This document shows, piece by piece, positions 12,580 to 18,858 of a stretch of 18,858 nucleotides of DNA (the first letter of the stretch is position 1; each line of letters opens with the position of its first letter). The stretch lies in NCBI GenBank assembly GCA_003520745.1, contig DOUE01000016.1:15544-34401 (forward strand), written 5' to 3'. A model generated the notes under the pieces. That model saw nothing but the letters and a program-made list of their open reading frames with translations, had not been told where the DNA came from and did no database searches. The stretch comes from Erysipelotrichaceae bacterium. Its GTDB lineage: Bacteria > Bacillota_I > Bacilli_A > Erysipelotrichales > Erysipelotrichaceae. The position numbers and the translations under genes are program-made.

Positions 12580-13590
12580 ATGATCGAAGTAAGAAATCTG
12601 ACGAAGGAATTCGTGAAGTATGAAAAAGAAAAAGGATTGAAGGGCCTGGTTAAGGGGTTTTTCAATGCGAAGAAAGTGGTCAAGAAGGCGGTCGACAACA
12701 TTTCCTTTACGATCAACGAAGGGGAAATGGTCGGCTATATCGGAGCCAACGGCGCAGGGAAGTCGACGACCATCAAGATGCTGACGGGGATCCTGACGCC
12801 GACCTCCGGAGAAGTGCGGATCGACGGGATCATCCCGTATCAAAACCGGGTGGAGAATGCGAAGAAGATCGGCGTTGTTTTCGGCCAGCGCACGCAACTG
12901 TGGTGGGATCTGCCGCTAAGCGAGAGTTTCTTGATTCTAAAGGAAATCTACGAAATGCCCGATGCCTTCTATGAAGAACAGATGAGTTTCTTCAACCGTA
13001 TCCTGAACCTGGACGAATTCATCAAGTCGCCTGTCCGTACCTTGTCCCTCGGGCAGAGGATGCGGGCGGATATCGCCGCATCGCTGCTGCATAACCCGAA
13101 AGTACTCTACCTCGACGAACCGACCATCGGACTTGATGTCAACGCGAAGCAGAGAATGCGCGATGCGATCAAGATGATGAACCAGAAATACAATACGACC
13201 GTCATTTTGACGACCCATGACCTGGATGATATCGCCGAACTCTGCAACCGGATTTTGATCATCGACAACGGGAAAGTCATCTATGACGGGTCGTTGCATG
13301 AAATCAAAGAAAAGTACGGGACGACCAAGCGCATCGAGTTCGAAGTCCGGGATGAATTGAACGATGAGAGTCTGAACTTGGCTTCGGTGTTCAACGTCCA
13401 TCCGGATGAGTTGGAAATCACGCGGGAAGATAAGAAACTCTCGATCGTTTTCCCGAAACTCAAGATCAGCGTCGCGCAGATGACGGAAGAGATTCTGCGT
13501 CGGTTCGATGTTCAGGACATCAGTATCTTCGACGCAGACATCGAGCGCATCGTCGCCCGGATCTACGACGAAGGGAAGGTGACGCTGTGA
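12580..13590 (+). CDS. ABC transporter ATP-binding protein (COG4586-like, ABC-2 exporter)
   Basis: A 336-aa ATPase with all nucleotide-binding motifs: Walker A GANGAGKST (55-63), Q-loop Gln103 in VVFGQRTQLWWDLP, signature LSLGQRMRADIA (155-166), Walker B VLYLDEP (175-181) and the switch His213 in TTHDLDD. The long N-terminal insert before Walker A (KGLKGLVKGFFNAKKVV region), the WWDLP after the Q-loop and a C-terminal extension of about 100 residues match the uncharacterised COG4586 group rather than ordinary drug-export ATPases. It would power the two permeases that follow; its stop overlaps the start of the first. Substrate and direction are not experimentally fixed for this group, but ABC-2 systems usually export. 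Confidence 0.94.
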   Translation: MIEVRNLTKEFVKYEKEKGLKGLVKGFFNAKKVVKKAVDNISFTINEGEMVGYIGANGAGKSTTIKMLTGILTPTSGEVRIDGIIPYQNRVENAKKIGVVFGQRTQLWWDLPLSESFLILKEIYEMPDAFYEEQMSFFNRILNLDEFIKSPVRTLSLGQRMRADIAASLLHNPKVLYLDEPTIGLDVNAKQRMRDAIKMMNQKYNTTVILTTHDLDDIAELCNRILIIDNGKVIYDGSLHEIKEKYGTTKRIEFEVRDELNDESLNLASVFNVHPDELEITREDKKLSIVFPKLKISVAQMTEEILRRFDVQDISIFDADIERIVARIYDEGKVTL

Positions 13591-14405
13591 AACGCTTCTT
13601 ACGCAAATACGGCGCCTTCGCCAAAGGGAGTTTCGAGGTCGCCGTCATGTACCGTGTGCACATCCTTCTCTGGGTGTTCGGCGATTTCTTTTCCTTGGGA
13701 TTGACCATCCTTCTCTGGGTCGCGATCTATGCGAATTCGCCGACGGAAATGATCCGCGGATTCACGTTGATCCAGATGATCTTCTATAACCTCATCATCC
13801 ATTTGACCGGTTCGATCACCTACATGTCCCCGCTTTCGGATGTGGCGGAAGACTATTACGACGGCAGGATTTCGATGTCGCTGATCAAGCCGGCATCCTA
13901 TGCCATCCAACTCTTCTTCCGAAACCTGGGAAACAATCTTTTTTCCAATCTCTTCATCACGCTGCCGACCTTCCTTCTGATCGCGGCGGTCTCACTGGCG
14001 ACCCATCAGACGGAGAGTCTGGCGTGGTTGAGTTTCCCCGTTTTTCTCTTTTCGTCCCTCTTGGGTCTCTTCATCAACTACTTCGCCAACTTCATCTTCT
14101 CGAATCTGGTGTTCTACACCGATGCGACCTTCGGGATGTTTCAATTGAACCAAGCGATCGTTCGCATTTTTTCCGGTGCGCTGATCCCGTTGAACTTTTT
14201 CCCCGGATGGTTGCGCAGTCTCGCCGGCTTTCTCCCGTATGCGGGTGTTCAATACATCCCCGCGATGATCCTCTTGGGTCGTACGACCGGGAACGATCTT
14301 TTGAGCGCGATCGGGGTGCAGGTGTTGTGGGTTGTTTTCCTGGGGGTCGCCGCCCAATTGGTTTGGTCGCATTCCCTCTCCCGCATGAAAGTGATGGGTG
14401 GTTGA
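13587..14405 (+). CDS. ABC-2 family permease, first subunit (COG4587/COG3694-like)
   Basis: A 272-aa membrane protein with about six hydrophobic segments, starting with GTG at 13587 that overlaps the ATPase stop (GTGA); AAGGTGA at 13576-13582 supports this start. Features of the ABC2_membrane_6 group are present: an amphipathic N-terminus with many aromatic residues, the cytosolic loop AEDYYDGRISMSLIKPASY (about 90-109) that carries the conserved G-x-I...L-x-x-P pattern, and GALIPLNFFPGWLRSLAGFLPYAGVQYIP in the C-terminal half. Together with the next gene it forms the heterodimeric transmembrane part of the exporter. Confidence 0.9.
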   Translation: MKRFLRKYGAFAKGSFEVAVMYRVHILLWVFGDFFSLGLTILLWVAIYANSPTEMIRGFTLIQMIFYNLIIHLTGSITYMSPLSDVAEDYYDGRISMSLIKPASYAIQLFFRNLGNNLFSNLFITLPTFLLIAAVSLATHQTESLAWLSFPVFLFSSLLGLFINYFANFIFSNLVFYTDATFGMFQLNQAIVRIFSGALIPLNFFPGWLRSLAGFLPYAGVQYIPAMILLGRTTGNDLLSAIGVQVLWVVFLGVAAQLVWSHSLSRMKVMGG

Positions 14406-14406
14406 T

Positions 14407-15195
14407 ATGAAGCGTTACTTTAAAATCTATCGCGTCTTCTTCGCGCAGTATCTTAAGCAGTTGATCCAATATCGGGTCGACTTCTCGATCGGGATTCTCT
14501 CGTTCCTCTTGATCCAGTTTTCAGGGATCCTTTTCGTCGGCCTGATCTTCGAATCGATCGACTCGCTCAACGGGTGGTCGTTGGACCAAATGGTCTTCCT
14601 CTACGGCTTTTTCCAAATCCCGCGCGGGATCGACCATCTCTTCACCGACAACATCTGGTTGATCCCCAGTAAGATCCGCAGAGGGGACATCGACCGCTAT
14701 CTGGTGCGTCCGATCAACCCCCTGTTCCAATGTGTCGCGGAACGATTCCAACCCGAAGCGTTCGGCGAGTTGATCATCGGATCGATCCTTATCGCCTGGA
14801 CATCCATGCGCATGGGTTTGAGTTTTGGTTTCACTGAAATCGCCTTGACTGTGGTACTATTGTGTTGTGGATCGATGATCTATACCTCGATCAAATTGTT
14901 GGGGGCGACCACCGGGTTCTGGATTATGAATTCGATGCCCTTGATGACCTTCGTTTACGGGATCGCGGATTTCGCGAAATACCCGACGGTCATTTTCCCT
15001 CGGTTCATCCAGTTGCTCGTCACCGTCGTTTTCCCCTTCGCTTTCGTGAGTTTCTATCCGGCAAGCTATCTCTTGGGGATGAGCGACCCGTGGTTCGTGG
15101 TGCTGGGAAGCGTCGTCGCCTCGTCGATCTTTTCCGTCGTCGCCTATCGTTTCTGGAAGTTCGGCTTAGCCAGCTATAACAGCGCCGGCAGTTAA
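14407..15195 (+). CDS. ABC-2 family permease, second subunit (COG4587/COG3694-like)
   Basis: A 262-aa membrane protein with about six hydrophobic segments, paralogous in layout to the gene before it. It carries the same cytosolic loop pattern, IRRGDIDRYLVRPINPLFQ (about 90-108), typical of ABC2_membrane_6. The in-frame GTG at 14398 precedes the stop of the upstream gene; the ATG at 14407, one base after that stop and 5 bases after GGGTGG, is the better start. The two permeases are separate genes rather than one repeated gene, so the channel is a heterodimer. Confidence 0.9.
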   Translation: MKRYFKIYRVFFAQYLKQLIQYRVDFSIGILSFLLIQFSGILFVGLIFESIDSLNGWSLDQMVFLYGFFQIPRGIDHLFTDNIWLIPSKIRRGDIDRYLVRPINPLFQCVAERFQPEAFGELIIGSILIAWTSMRMGLSFGFTEIALTVVLLCCGSMIYTSIKLLGATTGFWIMNSMPLMTFVYGIADFAKYPTVIFPRFIQLLVTVVFPFAFVSFYPASYLLGMSDPWFVVLGSVVASSIFSVVAYRFWKFGLASYNSAGS

Positions 15196-15207
15196 CGGAG
15201 GTATCGC

Positions 15208-16071
15208 ATGAATCAAAACCCCAACAGGAACCCCGCAGTCTTGGTGTTGCTGCTTCCATTGCTTTTCATTTTCTTCTTATTCATGCCGTTTGGGAATTCG
15301 TTGATCGGCGGCTTCATCTTCACCGTCCTCTTTCAGTTCGCCTTCATCGCGATCTTCATCGCGATCATCGTAAAGGTGGTCAGACGAGGTCAAGTCACAC
15401 CGCAGAATTTCGCCCAAAACTACCGTCCGATTTCCCAAAATACGGTCAAAGGACAAATCAACCCGGCGTTCTTTCCGGTGATCGGGATTTTCTTCCTGGT
15501 TTTCCTTTTCTTCGGCATCGCCAGCGAGAATTTCTTCTTCTTGATTTTCCCGATCCTCTTTGCCTTCATCCTGGTGTTCGCCTATGCCATCAACGCAAGC
15601 CGGACCGGGGCGACGGGTTGGACCAAGACCCCCGATGTCTACCAGGACCCGTTTGCGATCCAACGCAAGAATGCGTATGGCGACAAAGCCGACCAGGCGG
15701 CCTTCAAGGTCGACAGTAAGTCAAGATATGCGGACAAGGCCGAACAATCGAGTTCCAACGTCATCGAAAAATCACGATATGCGGATAAAGCCGAACAAAG
15801 CGCGTTCAGCGTAAACAAGACGTCGGATGCGACACAAAAAGCGGACCACCGTGCGATGACTTTCGATAAGAGCCTGACCGACTTGGTCCGCAAGGATCAA
15901 AGCGCCTTTAATTCGACGCGTTCGTCGGATGAGAGAAAGGGCGACGCGGTCCGGAACGCGGGGTATTACGGAATGCGGAAAGTCGGACCCAACAGCACCT
16001 GCCTCTCCTGCGGTAAACTTGTGGGGAAAGAAGACATCTACTGTAAGAATTGCGGAAAAGCGCTGTTTTAG
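15208..16071 (+). CDS. Membrane protein with internal repeats and C-terminal zinc ribbon
   Basis: I do not recognise a named family for this 287-aa protein. Four hydrophobic segments lie in the first half (about 10-28, 31-57, 88-106 and 108-128). They are followed by a cytosolic stretch of four imperfect 16-17-residue repeats (156-171, 172-188, 189-204, 205-221), built around Y-A-D-K-A-E-Q; two copies share SRYADKAEQS exactly. The C-terminus is a zinc ribbon: Cys265, Cys268, Cys279, Cys282 (C-x2-C-x10-C-x2-C). GGAGGT (15197-15202) sits 5 bases from the ATG and only 12 bases separate it from the permease, so it belongs to the ABC operon. A regulatory or adaptor role for the exporter is possible (inference). 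Confidence 0.85.
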   Translation: MNQNPNRNPAVLVLLLPLLFIFFLFMPFGNSLIGGFIFTVLFQFAFIAIFIAIIVKVVRRGQVTPQNFAQNYRPISQNTVKGQINPAFFPVIGIFFLVFLFFGIASENFFFLIFPILFAFILVFAYAINASRTGATGWTKTPDVYQDPFAIQRKNAYGDKADQAAFKVDSKSRYADKAEQSSSNVIEKSRYADKAEQSAFSVNKTSDATQKADHRAMTFDKSLTDLVRKDQSAFNSTRSSDERKGDAVRNAGYYGMRKVGPNSTCLSCGKLVGKEDIYCKNCGKALF

Positions 16072-16103
16072 TCGAAGAACCCACTATCGATCATGGAGGA
16101 CAT

Positions 16104-16460
16104 ATGAAATCTAAGAAAACTATACTTTGGATGATCTACCTGGTCATTTCGATCGCACTGATCCGGCTTGCGGGCGGATTGGATTATTTGGACACCAAGG
16201 AAATCGCATCGTTGAATCTACCGGTCGTGGTTATCGCCGGGGTGATCGCGCTTTTCAGCGTTTTCCGTATTATCCTCGGATTCATGCCGAAAAAAATCGT
16301 CGTCGAAGAAGAAGGCATCGATCCCAAAGACCTGCCTGAAATCGACATCACGAATAGCGAAACGGGGAAGGATTTCAAGATCTGCATCCATTGCGGAAAG
16401 GCGGAACCCCTTGACGCGGTGTACTGTTCTTCCTGCGGGAATCGGTTTCCCGAGCGATGA
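16104..16460 (+). CDS. Small membrane protein with C-terminal zinc ribbon
   Basis: A 118-aa protein with two hydrophobic segments (about 6-24 and 38-60), an acidic linker (EEEGIDPKDLPEIDIT), and a zinc ribbon with Cys94, Cys97, Cys108 and Cys111. The Cys spacing is the same as in the preceding gene, and both end in a YC-x2-CG motif. The frame is open upstream to 16050, which would overlap the previous gene; GGAGGA at 16095-16100 before the ATG at 16104 decides the start. It lies 32 bases after the previous stop and is likely the last gene of the ABC operon. The function is unknown. No strong terminator follows: TTTACA/TGTAAA (16480-16497) forms only a weak hairpin without a T run. Confidence 0.85.
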   Translation: MKSKKTILWMIYLVISIALIRLAGGLDYLDTKEIASLNLPVVVIAGVIALFSVFRIILGFMPKKIVVEEEGIDPKDLPEIDITNSETGKDFKICIHCGKAEPLDAVYCSSCGNRFPER

Positions 16461-16504
16461 ACATTAGTTTTCAGAAAGATTTACAGATAAATGTAAAATA
16501 ATGC

Positions 16505-16533
16505 GTGACAATTCATCCGAATCGCGTTACACT
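16505..16533 (+). promoter_or_regulatory. Promoter of the asnB T-box transcript
   Basis: GTGACA (16505-16510), a 17-bp spacer and TACACT (16528-16533). It places the 5' end of the leader near 16540, just before stem I of the T-box. Confidence 0.7.
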
Positions 16534-16539
16534 GGTAAA

Positions 16540-16790
16540 AACATTGACGAGGACAGGTCGATCGGGCAAGGTCTACACAGCGAGTTGGGAAGGTGCAAGC
16601 CAACAGGAATAACCCGAATCGGTAACCCCTTGGAGTGCGACGGCGAAACGTTTGGAGTAGCCCTCGACGCATAGGCAGCGTTAACCGCCGAAGGGTTCAT
16701 CAGCGACCCGGAAAGCGATCGGGAAAACCGATAATTAGGGTGGTACCACGGAGGCAGCCTTCGTCCCTTAGGGGACAGGGCTGCTTTTTA
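16540..16790 (+). promoter_or_regulatory. T-box leader, asparagine-responsive (tRNA-Asn)
   Basis: This 350-base gap before asnB holds a T-box riboswitch. The T-box core AGGGTGGTACCACGG is at 16737-16751. The antiterminator forms by AGGG (16737-16740) with CCCT (16765-16768) and ACG (16748-16750) with CGT (16762-16764) around the 7-nt bulge TGGTACC. In stem I, CGAGG (16548-16552) pairs with CCTTG (16628-16632) and the helix above it uses CGATCGGG (16559-16566) with the CCCGAATCG region (16613-16621). Between them the 3' side of the specifier loop shows AAC (16624-16626), an Asn codon. The distal loop has the usual AGCGAG and GGTGCAAGCC. Uncharged tRNA-Asn should stabilise the antiterminator and turn on asnB. 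The specifier register is by eye. Confidence 0.9.
16754..16789 (+). terminator. Regulated terminator of the T-box
   Basis: GCAGCC (16754-16759) with GGCTGC (16779-16784), and inner GTCCC (16763-16767) with GGGAC (16772-16776), followed by five T. The inner arm uses the CGTCCC bases that the antiterminator also needs, so the two folds exclude each other. Confidence 0.9.
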
Positions 16791-16811
16791 TATTCAACGG
16801 AGGTATGAACC

Positions 16812-18386
16812 ATGTGCGGATTTCTGTTTACCGAAGGCGAAATTTCGGAACAAGCGTTTCTTGAAGCATTCGCGACCATTCAACATCGCGGACCCGACCA
16901 AAGCAAGGTGATGAAGGAATCCTGGGGGATTTTCGGGTTCCACCGGCTTTCCATCATGGACACCAGCGAACACGGGATGCAACCGTTCGATACAAGCGAC
17001 GTCCGGGTCGTCTGTAACGGCGAGATCTATAACGAGCATCTTTTCAGGACGATGTTCGCGGAGTATCCGTTCATATCGCATAGCGATTGCGAAGTGCTCA
17101 TTCCGCTTTATCGTGCCGATGGGGTGGATATGGCGAAGAAGTTGGACGCGGAATTCGCGTTTGTGCTCTATGATAAGGAAAAAGGGGCGGTCCTTGCCGC
17201 CCGGGATCCCATCGGGATCCGTCCTCTGTTTTACGGAATCCTCAAAGAAAACCAAAAGATGGCGTTCGCTTCGGAAGCGAAAGCCCTTCATTCCCTTTGC
17301 CAGGAAGTTTATCCTTTTCCTCCGGGACATGTCTACCACAACGGCGTCTTCACCGACTATTCCCACATCACCGATGTCGCCGAAGAACTCGTCGACCTGG
17401 AAGAAATCGACCGTCGCATCCGTGAAGGATTGACGAGTGCCATCGACAAGCGTTTGATGAGCGATGTCCCGTTGGGATACTTGTTGAGCGGAGGCTTGGA
17501 CTCGTCCTTGGTTTGCGCGATCGCGCAGAAGGCGACGCCGGTCCCCATCGATACCTTTGCGATCGGGATGGCGAAAGACGCCATCGACTTGAAGTATGCG
17601 CGGATCGTGGCCGACCATATCGGCAGTCGCCACCATGAAGTGACCATGAGTATGGAAGATGTCTTGGAAGCGTTGCGATACGTCATCTACCATCTGGAAA
17701 CCTACGACATCACGACCATCCGCGCAAGCATGGGCATGTACCTGCTATGCCGTTACATCAAGGAAAAAACGGACATCAAAGTCCTGTTGACCGGGGAAAT
17801 CAGCGACGAGCTCTTCGGATACAAATACACGGACTTCGCGCCTTCGGGGGATGAGTTCCAGAAGGAGAGCGAAAAACGGATTCGCGAATTGTACATGTAC
17901 GATGTCCTGCGTGCCGATCGATGCATCGCCGCATGGTCGCTGGAAGCCCGCGTCCCCTTCGGAGACCTCGATTTCGTCCGCGATGTCATGTCGATCAAGC
18001 CAGAGCTCAAAATGAACACCAACGGACAGGGGAAATATTTGTTACGGAAGGCGTTTGAAGGCACGGGCTTATTGCCGGATGAGATTTTGTGGCGCGAGAA
18101 GGCCGCGTTCAGCGATGCGGTCGGGCATTCGATGGTGGAGGAACTGAAGAAGTACGCCGCAAGTCTCTACACCAAAGAAGACGTCCTGTTCGCGCGGGAA
18201 AAATACACGCACTGTCCGCCCCATACGCCGGAAGCCCTTCTGTATCGCGTCATCTTCGAAGGTTTCTATCCCGGACGCTCCAACATGATCGACGGATTCT
18301 GGATGCCCAACGCCAGTTGGCCGGGGTGCGCGGTCGACGACCCAAGCGCACGTGTGTTAAGTAACTATGGCGCAAGCGGAAAATAG
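16812..18386 (+). CDS. asnB: Glutamine-hydrolysing asparagine synthetase
   Basis: A 524-aa AsnB: it makes asparagine from aspartate, ATP and glutamine. The N-terminal glutaminase domain begins with the nucleophile Cys2 (MCGF) after Met removal; QHRGPDQS (24-31), FHRLSI (43-48), NGEIYN (69-74) and SDCE (91-94) supply the glutamine site. The synthetase domain has the PP-loop SGGLDSS (226-232), LLTGEISDELFGY and LEARVPFGDLDFV. It is slightly shorter than the 554-residue E. coli enzyme, but the C-terminal W...DPSAR motif is present, so it appears complete. GGAGGT (16799-16804) sets the start. Control is by the Asn T-box directly upstream. No clear T-run terminator follows; CGCAAGC/GCTTGCG (18371-18409) is an inverted repeat across its end. 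Confidence 0.96.
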   Translation: MCGFLFTEGEISEQAFLEAFATIQHRGPDQSKVMKESWGIFGFHRLSIMDTSEHGMQPFDTSDVRVVCNGEIYNEHLFRTMFAEYPFISHSDCEVLIPLYRADGVDMAKKLDAEFAFVLYDKEKGAVLAARDPIGIRPLFYGILKENQKMAFASEAKALHSLCQEVYPFPPGHVYHNGVFTDYSHITDVAEELVDLEEIDRRIREGLTSAIDKRLMSDVPLGYLLSGGLDSSLVCAIAQKATPVPIDTFAIGMAKDAIDLKYARIVADHIGSRHHEVTMSMEDVLEALRYVIYHLETYDITTIRASMGMYLLCRYIKEKTDIKVLLTGEISDELFGYKYTDFAPSGDEFQKESEKRIRELYMYDVLRADRCIAAWSLEARVPFGDLDFVRDVMSIKPELKMNTNGQGKYLLRKAFEGTGLLPDEILWREKAAFSDAVGHSMVEELKKYAASLYTKEDVLFAREKYTHCPPHTPEALLYRVIFEGFYPGRSNMIDGFWMPNASWPGCAVDDPSARVLSNYGASGK

Positions 18387-18415
18387 TTGTATAATAAACC
18401 TTGCTTGCGTATAAT
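18387..18415 (+). promoter_or_regulatory. Promoter of the MBL-fold hydrolase gene
   Basis: TTGTAT (18387-18392), a 17-bp spacer and a perfect TATAAT (18410-18415). A second TATAAT (18390-18395) lacks a -35. The spacer end overlaps one arm of the inverted repeat CGCAAGC...GCTTGCG. Confidence 0.55.
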
Positions 18416-18439
18416 TACCCCATACGAAACGAGGTGTCT

Positions 18440-18858
18440 ATGAAGTTCAACGTATCCCAAATCAAACCCGGCATCTACCATATCAAAGAAACGGCCGTCC
18501 ACTTCGACTTAATCGTCGGGGAAAAGAAGGCTTTGCTATGGGATACGGGCTATGGTATCGACGAACTGATGCCTTTGATCCGTAGTTTGACGGATAAGGA
18601 ACTGATCGTATGTAACTCCCACGGCCACATCGACCATGTGGGAGGGAACTATGCGTTTGAGAAGGTGTTGATTCCTTTAGGTGCCGTCGCGGAAGCGGTG
18701 ATGATGACCTCGCATGCACTACGCAGCCTTGGGGTGAAGCGGATCCTTGACGGCGGCGACGTGCCGCGCCACGACTATTCCAAGGTCATCTACGAGGACC
18801 TTAACGAATCGATGGTCTTTGATTTGGGAGGTCGGACCGCACGGTTCATATCCATCCT
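18440..18858 (+). CDS. Metallo-beta-lactamase-fold hydrolase (3' end missing)
   Basis: Open from the ATG at 18440 to the window edge (139 codons), with GAGGTG at 18431-18436 as ribosome site. The N-terminus shows the typical MBL beta strands (YHIKETAVHFDLIVGEKKALLWDTGYG), where D-T-G is the usual strand-turn, and the metal-binding signature SHGHIDHVGG (H-x-H-x-D-H, about residues 60-69) is complete. Such enzymes hydrolyse esters, thioesters (glyoxalase II) or other bonds with two metal ions; the rest of the active site lies outside the window. It has its own promoter, separate from asnB. Confidence 0.9.
   Translation, partial: MKFNVSQIKPGIYHIKETAVHFDLIVGEKKALLWDTGYGIDELMPLIRSLTDKELIVCNSHGHIDHVGGNYAFEKVLIPLGAVAEAVMMTSHALRSLGVKRILDGGDVPRHDYSKVIYEDLNESMVFDLGGRTARFISI

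Noticed and set aside
16480..16497. TTTACA-N6-TGTAAA as terminator of the zinc-ribbon gene
   Set aside because: AT-only stem nearly throughout and no T run afterwards; read-through into the asnB leader is possible.

Overview
The window looks like chromosomal DNA of a Gram-positive-type, low-to-moderate-GC bacterium (Bacillota or the related Mycoplasmatota/Izemoplasma-like lineages; inference). Supporting signs are strong Shine-Dalgarno sequences (GGAGG/GAGGTGA), sigma-A-like promoters, T-rich intrinsic terminators, three lipoproteins with LGAC lipoboxes, a T-box leader, Bacillota-type lactose/cellobiose PTS proteins and a VTC/DUF4956 gene pair. TGA is used as a stop and Trp is encoded by TGG, so this is the standard bacterial code, not the Mycoplasma code. 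No mobile element, CRISPR array, rRNA or tRNA gene was seen. Genes are densely packed and, apart from the first, all on the + strand.

Layout. (1) A partial minus-strand nucleotidyltransferase (1-321) is divergent from proC (pyrroline-5-carboxylate reductase), which is followed by a GNAT acetyltransferase and a terminator. (2) 1830-4992 is a three-gene cassette: VTC-domain protein, DUF4956 membrane protein and a large beta-helix lipoprotein of the Cthe_2159 type. (3) A rhodanese lipoprotein (5057-5428) follows, with its promoter embedded in the preceding terminator hairpin. (4) 5573-7337 is an operon of an unrecognised 122-aa protein, a short NfeD-like protein and a stomatin/SPFH protein. (5) A RimJ/RimL-type GNAT gene is at 7433-7981. 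(6) 8193-9722 holds lactose/cellobiose-family PTS EIIB and EIIA with no EIIC, followed by an AEC-family permease. (7) An orphan peptide/nickel-type substrate-binding lipoprotein (9820-11283) and a TIM-barrel sugar isomerase/epimerase-like gene (11421-12314) come next. (8) 12580-16460 is a five-gene run: ABC ATPase, two ABC-2 (COG4587/COG3694-like) permeases and two membrane proteins that both end in a C-x2-C-x10-C-x2-C zinc ribbon. Its promoter is surrounded by inverted repeats that look like an operator. (9) 16505-18386 is asnB behind a T-box leader with an AAC (Asn) specifier. (10) A partial metallo-beta-lactamase-fold hydrolase runs off the right edge.

The best candidates for something not well described are the operator-controlled ABC exporter with twin zinc-ribbon membrane proteins, the VTC-DUF4956-lipoprotein cassette, the EIIB-EIIA-AEC permease arrangement, and repeated packing of terminators into the next gene's promoter. 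All functional assignments rest on reading motifs by eye; no database search was run.
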